NCBI GenBank assembly: GCA_946481265.1
Contig: CAMLNE010000074.1
Coordinates: 1-13,668, forward strand
Origin: an uncultured Panacagrimonas sp.
GTDB taxonomy: Bacteria > Pseudomonadota > Gammaproteobacteria > Nevskiales > Nevskiaceae
Direction of reading: 5' to 3'
DNA length: 13,668 nucleotides
Each line of letters begins with the position of its first letter. Position 1 is the stretch's first letter. Shown one piece after another: positions 6,427 through 13,092 of this stretch. The translations under genes and the position numbers were made by a program. The notes below the pieces were generated by a model. The model saw only the letters and a program-made list of their open reading frames with translations. It was not told the DNA's origin and searched no databases.

Positions 6427-6771
6427 CTAGAGCTGCCACAGCTCGTGATCGTTGCCGCCCAGGAGGTAGATGGCAAACGTCCCGTGCCCGGGCAGTTCCA
6501 TCGGCGGCACGGCGACCTGTCCTCCCGCCTCCACGACCGCGGTGATGGCGGCCTCGATGTCCTCCACCAACCCGTAGGGACGCACCACCGGCTCCTCGGT
6601 CTGGCGCAACGGTGCACGCACACCCACCAATCCGCCATTCGCCAACGCGGCGGTACGCGCGTTGCCAAGCCCGGCATCAGGCTCGCCATACCTCGTGCCG
6701 TGCATGGCGGCATAGGCCGCACACACCGCATCCACGTCCCTGGTCACGATCTCGAGATACTGGATCTGCAT
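6427..6771 (-). CDS. Single-module VOC (glyoxalase/bleomycin-resistance fold) protein
   Basis: A 114-residue protein of the vicinal-oxygen-chelate superfamily. It begins MQIQYLEIVTRDVDAVCAAY with Glu7 where the first metal ligand usually lies. Its second half is RPYGLVEDIEAAITAVVEAG (64-83), and it ends GGNDHELWQL with Glu110 at the usual final ligand position. The ATG at 6771 was chosen because the family homology begins right there and GAAGG lies upstream. It is smaller than and unlike the VOC protein at 3267-3944. The gene precedes the metallo-beta-lactamase-fold gene by 91 bp on the same strand and may share a transcript. The substrate is unknown; members include lyases, epimerases and drug-binding proteins. 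Confidence 0.8.
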   Translation of the reverse strand: MQIQYLEIVTRDVDAVCAAYAAMHGTRYGEPDAGLGNARTAALANGGLVGVRAPLRQTEEPVVRPYGLVEDIEAAITAVVEAGGQVAVPPMELPGHGTFAIYLLGGNDHELWQL

Positions 6772-6909
6772 GAATCGACCTTCGGTGATGGTGCAGCGGG
6801 CGTCCGCCAGGCGGCCGGCCCTTCGATGCACTCCTTCTCGCGCCCCACTGTCCTCACGCATTGAATCGACAGACGCCCGAACCGGTCCGCCATTGCTCAA
6901 AGCGCATCG

Positions 6910-7446
6910 CTACGCGCGGATTCCGGTCCGCGACCGCAATGCCGGAGCCTGTGCGTAGAGGCATTCCTTCCCCGGCCAGCCCTCCATGAAATTCAGTCGC
7001 CCGTGGAACGGCCCACAGCCGGGTCGGCGCAGCCGGAGGATGGGCCAACTCAGCAGCGACAGCAGCATGCCGATGGCATTGAGCGGCAGGTAGGCCGGCC
7101 CGGCGAACTGGCCCTGCAGGGTGTGGATGCGCTCATGGTCGGCGCAGCCGTATGCGCGGCTGCCATAGAGGATGACGTTGCCCAGGGTGATCGCGCCGCC
7201 GGGGCTGAACGCGTCCATCAGCGGGCTGCGACGGAACTCGATGGCGTTGTGTCCCAGGCCCGCCTCGCCGCCGAACAGGCGCCCCGCCCCACCCAGCAAC
7301 AGTCCGACGAGGGTGTTCGGCAGGCTCCAGGCCTTGCCGCTGGCGTCCAGCAGGACATGCAGTGGCGGGCGCAGATGTCGCCAGGCACGCGCGAACCACC
7401 GCGCGGATGGCGGCCGGGCGTGCGCTACAGGCGCAGGTCCAGCCAC
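6910..7446 (-). CDS. Uncharacterised membrane-associated protein with HExxH motif
   Basis: About 178 residues if translation starts at the GTG at 7446, which overlaps the end of moeA; no ATG is suitably placed and the start is uncertain. A basic N-terminal region leads to a hydrophobic glycine-rich segment (LPNTLVGLLLGGAGRLFGG, 42-60). Then comes ITLGNVILYGSRAYGCADHERIHTLQ (86-111), with HERIH (104-108) as an HExxH motif, and a second hydrophobic segment (AYLPLNAIGMLLSLLSWPIL, 118-137). The end contains FHGRLNFMEGWP (147-158). It resembles a widespread family of small hypothetical proteins with a DHExxH core. Whether it binds zinc or acts as a protease is unknown. Overlap with moeA suggests it is the last gene of the Moco operon. 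Confidence 0.72.
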   Translation of the reverse strand: MAGPAPVAHARPPSARWFARAWRHLRPPLHVLLDASGKAWSLPNTLVGLLLGGAGRLFGGEAGLGHNAIEFRRSPLMDAFSPGGAITLGNVILYGSRAYGCADHERIHTLQGQFAGPAYLPLNAIGMLLSLLSWPILRLRRPGCGPFHGRLNFMEGWPGKECLYAQAPALRSRTGIRA

Positions 7447-8642
7447 TGCACCACGCTGCCGGTGGCCTGGGGTGTGGCGCTGGCCCGCACCCAGGCCAGG
7501 GCCTCGGCCGCGGCCAGGTTGCTGAGCATGTGCGAGGCCTGGTGGGGCTGCGGCGTCACCCGGGTCAGGCCGCGTTCGTCGGTCTGGGTGCTGACACGAA
7601 CCCAGGCGTCGCGCTCGGCATCGGGCCGGATGGTGGACACCAGCACACCGCGATGGAACACCGGCCCCGGCCGCGCCACAGCTTCCAGGCGATCCAGCGC
7701 GCGGCGCACAAAGCTGGCCAGGTTGACCAGCACCGAGGCCGGGTTGCCGGGCAGGCCCATCAGCAGCACCGCGCCGCGGCGCGCCACGTACAGCGGCTTG
7801 CCCGGCTTCTGCGCCACCTTCCACAGCACGCGCGTGGCGCCCAGGGCCTCGGCCTGCGGCGCGATCAGATCCTTGTCGCCCACCGAGACGCCGCCGGTGC
7901 TGAGCACCAGGTCGGCCTGCTCGAAGCCGCGCTGCAGCGCACCGCTCACCGCCTCCACCGTGTCGGCCACCGGCTCGACGCTGACCTCGGCGTAGCCGGC
8001 CCGGGCCAGCCAGGCCAGGATCAGCGGACCGTTGGCGTTGTAGACCTCGCCGGGTCGCAGCTCGCTTCCGGCATCCACGACCTCGTCGCCGCTGACCAGC
8101 ACGCGGATGCGCGGCGCGCGGATCACCGCGGCGGTGGACACGCCGGCCATCGCCAGCATCGCCACGTGACCGGCATTGAGGCGGCGACCGGGTTCGATCA
8201 GCACCGTGTCGCTTCGCAGTTCCTCGCCGCGTCGCCGCAGGTCCTGTCCCGGCGGCGTGCTGCGCAAGAAGCGCACGTGACCGCCTTCGCGCTCGACCCA
8301 TTCCTGGCGCACCACGGCATCTGCACCCTGCGGGATCAGGCCACCGGTGTAGATGCGGCAGGCATGGCCCGCGGGCAGTTCCGGCAGGCGGTCGTGACCG
8401 GCTGCGGCGATCGTGCCGGCCAGCGGCAGACAGGCGCCCGGCTGCGCAGCGTCGGCGGCGCACAACGCGTAGCCGTCCATCGCGCTCTGGTCGAACGGCG
8501 GCAGGTCGCAGCGTGCCCGCAAGGCCTCGGCGGTGACGCGGTTCAGGGCCTGCGCCAGCGGCAGCGTCTGCACCGGCAGCGGCGTGATCGCCGCATCCAG
8601 CGCGTCGAAGGCCTGCTGCACGCTGATCGCAGCGGCCGCCAT
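7425..8642 (-). CDS. moeA: Molybdopterin molybdenumtransferase MoeA
   Basis: A 405-residue cytosolic enzyme that inserts molybdate into adenylylated molybdopterin to give Mo-molybdopterin. Visible family marks are PPFDQSAMDGYAL (48-60, Asp56), YTGGLIPQGADAVV (98-111), VSGDEVV (183-189), STGGVSVGDKD (248-258) and LMGLPGNPASVLV (294-306). The length matches the usual 400-415 residues. The start codon shares one base with the moaC-moaB stop (TGATG), so translation is probably coupled and the fusion protein's adenylylated product is made next to its consumer. Its 3' end overlaps the putative start of the HExxH gene. Function is known from the family. Confidence 0.97.
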   Translation of the reverse strand: MAAAAISVQQAFDALDAAITPLPVQTLPLAQALNRVTAEALRARCDLPPFDQSAMDGYALCAADAAQPGACLPLAGTIAAAGHDRLPELPAGHACRIYTGGLIPQGADAVVRQEWVEREGGHVRFLRSTPPGQDLRRRGEELRSDTVLIEPGRRLNAGHVAMLAMAGVSTAAVIRAPRIRVLVSGDEVVDAGSELRPGEVYNANGPLILAWLARAGYAEVSVEPVADTVEAVSGALQRGFEQADLVLSTGGVSVGDKDLIAPQAEALGATRVLWKVAQKPGKPLYVARRGAVLLMGLPGNPASVLVNLASFVRRALDRLEAVARPGPVFHRGVLVSTIRPDAERDAWVRVSTQTDERGLTRVTPQPHQASHMLSNLAAAEALAWVRASATPQATGSVVQWLDLRL

Positions 8643-9568
8643 CAGCTGTAGCCACCTTCGTGCGGGCGCAGCGTGCGGCAGACCTCGAGCAGGTGGATCA
8701 GGCCGGGCAGCACCGCGGCCAGGGTTTCCTCGGCACCGCGGCGCGAACCCGGAAAGGTGGCGACGAAGCTGCTGGCGACCAGGCCCGCGACACCGCGCGA
8801 GAGCATGGCGTACGGCGTGCGCGACTGGCCGAAGCTGCGCGCGGCCTCCATGAACCCCGGCAGCGGTGTGGTCAGCATCGGCTCGACGACGTCGACCGTG
8901 AAATCCTTCGGCCCCAGCCCGGTGCCGCCGACGGTGATCACGCAATCGGTCTTCTGCGCGACGAAGTGGCGCACGCGCGCCTCGATCTGCGCGCGGTCAT
9001 CGGGCATGACCTCGAAGGCCGTGATCTCGAAGCCGGCCTCGGCCAGGCGGTCGCGCACCGAGGCGCCCGCCGTGTCCGGCTTCTTCCCCGCCGCCACCGT
9101 GTCCGACATCACCAGCACGGCGGCGGTCATGCCGCGCGCCTTGCGCGCGTACTGCGATTTTCCGCCCTTCTTCTGCACCAGGCGGATGTTGCCGATCTTC
9201 ATCTGCTCGGCGCTCGCATGCGCCTTGAGCATGTCGTAGACGGTCAGCGCCGCGACCGACACCGCGGTCAGCGCCTCCATCTCGACGCCGGTGGCCGAGA
9301 CGGTCTCGACCTCGGCCAACAGTTCGATACCGTCGTCCACGATCGTGGCCGTGACCTCGGCGCGCAGCACGCCGATCGGATGGCAATGCGGCAACAGGTC
9401 CGGCGTGCGCTTGACCGCCATCAGGCCGGCGATGCGCGCGGCCTCGCGCACGTCGCCCTTCTGCACGCTGCCCTCCTTGACGCGGGCCAGGGCCTCCGGC
9501 GGCAGCTTCACGAAACCGGCGGCGCGCGCCGTGCGCAGGGTGGTCGGCTTGAGGCTGATGTCACGCAT
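8642..9568 (-). CDS. moaCB: Bifunctional MoaC-MoaB(Mog-like) molybdenum cofactor protein
   Basis: A 308-residue fusion. Residues 1-145 are MoaC, cyclic pyranopterin monophosphate synthase: KGDVREAARIAG (37-48, Lys37), KRTPDLLPHCHPI (53-65), TGVEMEALTAVSVAALTVYD (93-112) and Asp112/Lys115 in YDMLKA, matching the E. coli Asp128/Lys131 pair. The protein starts at the level of E. coli residue 16, so the N-terminus is short but the core is intact. Residues 147-308 are a MoaB/Mog molybdopterin adenylyltransferase-like domain: VLVMSDTV (151-158), VGGTGLGPKDFT (213-224, Asp222) and SRGVAG (257-262). GGAG lies about 11 bases before the ATG. It is 134 bp downstream of moaE and overlaps moeA by one base. 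The fusion joins an early and a late step of Moco synthesis. Confidence 0.96.
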   Translation of the reverse strand: MRDISLKPTTLRTARAAGFVKLPPEALARVKEGSVQKGDVREAARIAGLMAVKRTPDLLPHCHPIGVLRAEVTATIVDDGIELLAEVETVSATGVEMEALTAVSVAALTVYDMLKAHASAEQMKIGNIRLVQKKGGKSQYARKARGMTAAVLVMSDTVAAGKKPDTAGASVRDRLAEAGFEITAFEVMPDDRAQIEARVRHFVAQKTDCVITVGGTGLGPKDFTVDVVEPMLTTPLPGFMEAARSFGQSRTPYAMLSRGVAGLVASSFVATFPGSRRGAEETLAAVLPGLIHLLEVCRTLRPHEGGYS

Positions 9569-9702
9569 TCAGTTCGCTTCTCCACGCTCGCGGCGTCGCG
9601 GCGCCGCGGTCCGGACACGGTCCGGGAGGGTCATGAGTCGGGGCCGATTCCCATCGGGACAAACATCGCCGGACTTCATCCGGGCCGCGCAATGATCGCC
9701 GT
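9569..9702 (-). other. Gap between moaE and moaCB
   Basis: This 134-bp gap is the longest inside the Moco operon. CCGGA-cttca-TCCGG (about 9670-9684) is a short inverted repeat shortly after the moaE stop codon, without a T-run. The moaCB ribosome site lies at the other end. An internal promoter is possible but none is clear. Confidence 0.35.
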
Positions 9703-10170
9703 TCATGCCGGCGTCTGCGCATCCGTTTCGATGCAGCAGCCCTGCACGAAGTCGCTGGTCCCGTCCGGATAGAACTCTTCCTTCCAGATCGGCGCGCGCG
9801 CCTTGGTTGCGTCCACCGCGTGGCGCAGGGCGGCAAAGGCCTCGGCCCGATGCGCCGAGCGCACGACCGCGATGATCGCGGACTCGCCGATGCCGAGCCG
9901 GCCGATGCGATGCTGCACGCGGCAGACCGGCACGCCGAATTTCTCGCGCGTCTGGATCTCGATCTCCTCGATGATGCGTTCGGCCAGCGGCACGTGGGAG
10001 GTGTACTCGAGCCCGGTCACTGCGCGGCCCTGGTGGTGATCGCGCACGGTCCCGGCGAACACCGCCAAGGCGCCGCAGTCATCTCGCTCGGTGTCGGCCA
10101 GCAGCAGGTCCAGCGACAGTGCGGCGGACTGGATGCGCGAGGCCTGCAGCTCGGAGGTACGGACGCCCAT
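9703..10170 (-). CDS. moaE: Molybdopterin synthase catalytic subunit MoaE
   Basis: A 155-residue large subunit of molybdopterin synthase, which with thiocarboxylated MoaD adds the dithiolene sulfurs to cyclic pyranopterin monophosphate. Marks are GALAVFAGTVRDHHQGR (33-49), LEYTSH-PLAE (54-64), HRIGRLGIGE (87-96) and DATKARAPIWKEEF (120-133), with Lys123 and Lys130 at the spacing of E. coli Lys119 and Lys126. An ATG at 10176 is also in frame, but AAGGA then directly abuts it. The ATG at 10170 puts that Shine-Dalgarno six bases away and was preferred. It starts 10 bp after moaD ends, matching a complex made from adjacent genes. Confidence 0.96.
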   Translation of the reverse strand: MGVRTSELQASRIQSAALSLDLLLADTERDDCGALAVFAGTVRDHHQGRAVTGLEYTSHVPLAERIIEEIEIQTREKFGVPVCRVQHRIGRLGIGESAIIAVVRSAHRAEAFAALRHAVDATKARAPIWKEEFYPDGTSDFVQGCCIETDAQTPA

Positions 10171-10180
10171 GTTCATTCCT

Positions 10181-10423
10181 TCAGCCGCCGCTGACCGGCG
10201 GCAGCACGGCGAGTTCGTCGCCCTCGTTGAGAACCTGCGTGCGCGCCACCAGGGTATCGCCCAGGGCGAACGCGCAGCGCTCGAGCTCGGCCGCCAGCTC
10301 GCCGTGTGCGGCGAGCCGATCGGCCAGCATCTCCACCGTTGCGCCCGCTGCCAGCTCCAGGCTCAGTCGGTCGGCCCCCGCCAACCGCCGCGTGACGCCC
10401 CAGAAGCTCACGTCGATGCGCAT
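10181..10423 (-). CDS. moaD: Molybdopterin synthase sulfur-carrier subunit MoaD
   Basis: An 80-residue ubiquitin-like sulfur carrier. It starts MRIDVSFWGVTRRLAG and ends with LNEGDELAVLPPVSGG, whose C-terminal Gly79-Gly80 is adenylylated and thiocarboxylated before sulfur transfer in MoaE. The activating enzyme MoeB is not in this window and must be elsewhere. It starts 6 bp after the moaA stop codon and is followed closely by its partner moaE, as expected for a tight operon. Confidence 0.96.
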   Translation of the reverse strand: MRIDVSFWGVTRRLAGADRLSLELAAGATVEMLADRLAAHGELAAELERCAFALGDTLVARTQVLNEGDELAVLPPVSGG

Positions 10424-10429
10424 CGCGAA

Positions 10430-11449
10430 TCAGCCGCCCAGGTGGTGCATGGTGATGGGACGCTCCGCATAGCCTTGGCGCTCGGCGTAGCCCGCCTCCT
10501 TGTGCCAGACGTGGTCGCGCACCGCCTGGGCGAGCTCGCCGTCCGCAGCACCCGCGCGCAGCGGCGTCTTGAGATCGCGGAAGGTCTCCGAGAACAGGCA
10601 GGAATACAGCTCGCCGGTCGCCGACAGGCGTACACGGTCGCAGCTCGCGCAGAACGGTCGCGAGATGGTCGGGATGATGCCCAGCCGGAAGCGTTCATCC
10701 AGCAGGACATACTCGGCGGGTTCGGCCGTGCGCGGCAGCGCTCGCAGCGCGAACTCGCGTCCGACCTGCTCGAGGATGTCGGCCCGGGTGACCACCTTGT
10801 CGCGCGTCCACAGGCCGCGGCCGTCCAGGGGCATGAACTCGATGAAGCGCAGCGACAGGTTCTCCGACATCGCCCAGCGCACCAGCGGCAGCACCTCGTC
10901 ATCGTTGTAGCCGCGGATGACGACGCTGTTGAGCTTGACCCCGATGCCGGCGCGCCGCGCCGCCTCGATGCCCTGCAGCACCGGCGCCACGTCGCCGCGC
11001 GTCATCGCGCGGAAGCGCTCCGGCGTGATGCTGTCGAGGCTGATGTTCAGGTCGTCCAGGCCGGCCGCGCGCAGGGCCGTCGCCAGCGGCGCCAGGCGCA
11101 CCGCGTTGCTGGTCATGGCGATGCGCCGCAGACCCAGCCCGCGCAGCCCGTTCAGTTCGGCGACGATCTCGACCACGTCGCGGCGCAGCAGCGGCTCGCC
11201 ACCGGTGAGCCGGATCTCGCCGATGCCGAGTTCGGAAACGAACAGCCGCACCAGCCGCACCAGCTCGTCGCGCCGCAGGATCTGCTCGCGCGGCAGCCAT
11301 TTCGGGTGCTCGGGCATGCAGTACAGGCACTGAAGGTTGCAGCGGTCGGTCAACGAGACGCGCAGCTTGCGCTTGGGCCGGCCGCGTGCGTCGCGCAGCG
11401 TACCTGCGCGCGGCGCCGACTCCAGGGCAGGGACCAAGGGCTGGTTCAC
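10430..11449 (-). CDS. moaA: GTP 3',8-cyclase MoaA
   Basis: A 339-residue radical-SAM enzyme that starts Moco synthesis by rearranging GTP to 3',8-cyclo-7,8-dihydro-GTP. The first 4Fe-4S site is CNLQCLYC (Cys37, Cys41, Cys44), with TGGEP (82-86) for SAM binding. The second, substrate-binding cluster uses CASC...C (Cys267, Cys270, Cys284). The C-terminus is the conserved Gly-Gly (338-339). The start is a GTG at 11449 overlapping the mobA stop codon by four bases (GTGA), so translation is likely coupled. A curiosity near the end is a tandem GYAERQGYAER (320-330). The family function is well established. Confidence 0.97.
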   Translation of the reverse strand: MNQPLVPALESAPRAGTLRDARGRPKRKLRVSLTDRCNLQCLYCMPEHPKWLPREQILRRDELVRLVRLFVSELGIGEIRLTGGEPLLRRDVVEIVAELNGLRGLGLRRIAMTSNAVRLAPLATALRAAGLDDLNISLDSITPERFRAMTRGDVAPVLQGIEAARRAGIGVKLNSVVIRGYNDDEVLPLVRWAMSENLSLRFIEFMPLDGRGLWTRDKVVTRADILEQVGREFALRALPRTAEPAEYVLLDERFRLGIIPTISRPFCASCDRVRLSATGELYSCLFSETFRDLKTPLRAGAADGELAQAVRDHVWHKEAGYAERQGYAERPITMHHLGG

Positions 11450-12036
11450 GGCGACCACTTTACCGCCGCCAGTGCCTGCACGGTATTGAGATTCAGCGGC
11501 GACGCCGCCTGCAGTTGCGCCACCCGGTGCCGCGCGAACCAGCGTCGCGGTGCACGCTCTCCGGCCTGGAACGCCGCACGGGCATCCGCGGCCAGCGCGG
11601 TGCGCAGCAGGCAGAAGGTGGGATGGATGCCCGTCTCGTCTGCGAGCACCGCCAGGTCCGCGGCCTCGGCCTGCGCCCGCGCCGCCAGGCGCGTGGCCAG
11701 GTCCGGCGGCAGGAGCAGCGCATCGCAGGGCACGCACAGCAGCCAGTCGTGCCGTGCCGCGCCGAGCAATTCCACCAGGCCGGCCAACGGGCCTTCGTGA
11801 CGCGAGGGATCCGGGTCGGTCAGCACGCGTGCGCCAAGCGCCGCGTAGCGCTCCACGTGCCGGTTGGCCGAGATCAGGATCTCCGCCACCTGCGGACGCA
11901 GGGCGTCGAGCGTCCAGGCGATCAGCGGTCGCCCCTCGAATTCCACCCAGCCCTTGTCCACGCCGCCGAAACGCGTGCCGGCGCCGCCGGCGAGGATGCC
12001 GCCGCTGATGGCCGCCGCGAACGCCCCTCGTCTCAC
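11446..12036 (-). CDS. mobA: Molybdenum cofactor guanylyltransferase MobA
   Basis: A 196-residue nucleotidyltransferase that joins GMP to Mo-molybdopterin to make the MGD form used by nitrate reductases. Marks are ILAGGAGTRFGGVDKG (14-29), ISANRH (55-60), EGPLAG (81-86), the Mg-binding PCD (103-105) and the C-terminal NLNT (182-185). The start is a GTG at 12036. No ATG is available in frame before the nucleotide-binding loop, and no clear Shine-Dalgarno is seen. It is the first gene of the Moco operon and diverges from djlA with only 24 bp between start codons, so its promoter must lie inside djlA. Making the MGD form fits the nearby nitrate reductase gene. Confidence 0.94.
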   Translation of the reverse strand: MRRGAFAAAISGGILAGGAGTRFGGVDKGWVEFEGRPLIAWTLDALRPQVAEILISANRHVERYAALGARVLTDPDPSRHEGPLAGLVELLGAARHDWLLCVPCDALLLPPDLATRLAARAQAEAADLAVLADETGIHPTFCLLRTALAADARAAFQAGERAPRRWFARHRVAQLQAASPLNLNTVQALAAVKWSP

Positions 12037-12060
12037 ACGGCCGCCGGATAAAATGGCGTG
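12037..12060. promoter_or_regulatory. Very short divergent spacer with a possible -10 element for djlA
   Basis: Only 24 bp separate the mobA and djlA start codons. The plus strand has TAAAAT at 12049-12054, a fair -10 hexamer. Transcription would then start at or within a few bases of the djlA start codon, giving little or no leader. No good -35 is seen and no strong Shine-Dalgarno precedes either gene. This is inference from spacing. Confidence 0.3.
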
Positions 12061-12813
12061 ATGAACCTCTTCGTCTTGTTGGGCGGCATCATCGGATTCG
12101 TCATCGGGCGCTGGTCCGGATTGTTCTGGGGCATGCTGATCGGCTACTGGATCGGCCGCGTTCTGCGCAAAACGCTGGCGCACACCGTGCAGACGCGCTT
12201 TCTGGACGCCACCTTCGCCGTCATGGGAGCGGTATGCAAGGCCGACGGCCGCGTCTCCGAGGACGAGGTCCGCGTGGCCGAGGCGCTCTTCGCGCGCCTG
12301 CGACTGTCCGCCGAGGGACGCAAGGCCGCGCGCGCCGCCTTCAACCGCGGCAAGGCGCCGGGCTTCGATCTCGATGCCGAGGTGGCCGCCTTCGCCAGGG
12401 CCTGCCGCGGGCAGCGCCCCCTGGTCGAGATGTTCCTGCAGGTGCAGCTGGCAGCGCTGGCGGCCGACGGCAAGGTCAATGCCGAGGAGCACCGCCTGTT
12501 CCTGCGCATCGCCCGCGGGCTCGGCCTGCCCGACGTCGAGGTCCAGCGGCTCGAGGCCAGCCTGCGCATGCACAGCAGCGGCTCGAACGGCTCGCAGCGA
12601 AAGCTCGATGACGCCTACGAGGTCATGGGCGTGAACGCCACGGCCAGCGACGACGACCTGAAGAAGGCGTATCGCCGCCTGATGAGCGAGCACCACCCGG
12701 ACAAGCTCGCCTCGCGCGGCATGCCGGAGAGCATGCGCGAGATGGCCGAGGAAAGGACCCGCGACATCACCGCGGCCTACGACATGATCAAGGCCGCTCG
12801 CGGCCTGGCCTGA
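12061..12813 (+). CDS. djlA: Co-chaperone DjlA (membrane-anchored DnaJ-like protein)
   Basis: A 250-residue inner-membrane co-chaperone of DnaK. One glycine-rich transmembrane segment (about 5-34, GGIIGFVIG...GLFWGMLIGYWIG) is followed by a TerB-like helical domain (about 48-170, with the paired ADGRVSEDE and ADGKVNAEE motifs at 61-69 and 135-143). After a Ser/Gly linker (171-179) comes a C-terminal J domain (about 182-247) with HPD at 212-214, the DnaK-stimulating tripeptide. This is the standard DjlA layout; E. coli DjlA is slightly longer. A GTG at 12058 directly precedes the ATG and could also start translation. It diverges from mobA and converges on the nitrate reductase gene. Confidence 0.95.
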   Translation: MNLFVLLGGIIGFVIGRWSGLFWGMLIGYWIGRVLRKTLAHTVQTRFLDATFAVMGAVCKADGRVSEDEVRVAEALFARLRLSAEGRKAARAAFNRGKAPGFDLDAEVAAFARACRGQRPLVEMFLQVQLAALAADGKVNAEEHRLFLRIARGLGLPDVEVQRLEASLRMHSSGSNGSQRKLDDAYEVMGVNATASDDDLKKAYRRLMSEHHPDKLASRGMPESMREMAEERTRDITAAYDMIKAARGLA

Positions 12814-12847
12814 GGCCGGCTCGCGCGTTGGCACGGCGCGATTTTCT

Positions 12848-12897
12848 CCCCCTCCCCATGCGGCTTCATCGCATGGGATGGGGGCTGGGCTGAGGGG
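12848..12897. repeat. REP-like palindromic element, copy 2
   Basis: Located 35 bp after the djlA stop codon. A perfect stem CCCATGCG (12855-12862) / CGCATGGG (12870-12877) with a 7-base loop is set in the arms CCCCCTCC... and ...GGGCTGAGGGG. It is the same general design and orientation as copy 1, with a different hairpin head. It may also act as the 3' end structure of djlA. Confidence 0.7.
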
Positions 12898-12944
12898 CGC
12901 TGTTCGCGCCGCGCCGCGCCAACCGCGGTCCTGGAAAAAGCGGG

Positions 12945-12983
12945 CCCTCACCCCGGCCCTCGCCCCGCTGTCGCGGGAGAGGG
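12945..12983. repeat. REP-like palindromic element, copy 3 (inverted)
   Basis: Read on the minus strand, this gives CCCTCTCCCGCGACAGCGGG, then a G-rich stretch, then GGGGTGAGGG. That is nearly the same as copy 1, including the GACA loop. It is inverted relative to copy 2, 47 bp away, forming a head-to-head pair between the converging djlA and nitrate reductase genes. Confidence 0.78.
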
Positions 12984-13092
12984 AGTTCGGGTCGGCGTAC
13001 CTGACTCGCCGTGCCGCCGTCCGGTGCTCCGCGCAGCTGACGCGCCGCGCCGCGCGCGCCTCGGGGGTGAGCTTCCCGCAGCCGATGCGGCC
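12984..13092. other. GC-rich gap downstream of the nitrate reductase gene
   Basis: No gene or clear terminator is seen between repeat copy 3 and the stop codon of the nitrate reductase gene. The segment is extremely GC-rich, with runs of gcgc. Frames continue open on the minus strand but do not look like protein. Confidence 0.35.

Noticed and set aside
2028..6771. Reading the APH-fold kinase, VOC proteins and metallo-beta-lactamase fold together as an antibiotic-resistance island
   Set aside because: There are no integrase, transposase or integron sites. The kinase and first VOC belong to a separately regulated cassette on the other strand, and only the metallo-beta-lactamase fold has a resistance-like signature.
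7362..11800. Long plus-strand open frames opposite moeA, moaCB, moaE, moaD and moaA
   Set aside because: They are antisense shadows of well-identified Moco genes and have low-complexity Arg/Gln/His/Ala composition.
10430..12060. A molybdenum-cofactor riboswitch upstream of moaA or mobA
   Set aside because: moaA overlaps mobA, and mobA has only 24 bp before djlA, leaving no leader room for that element.
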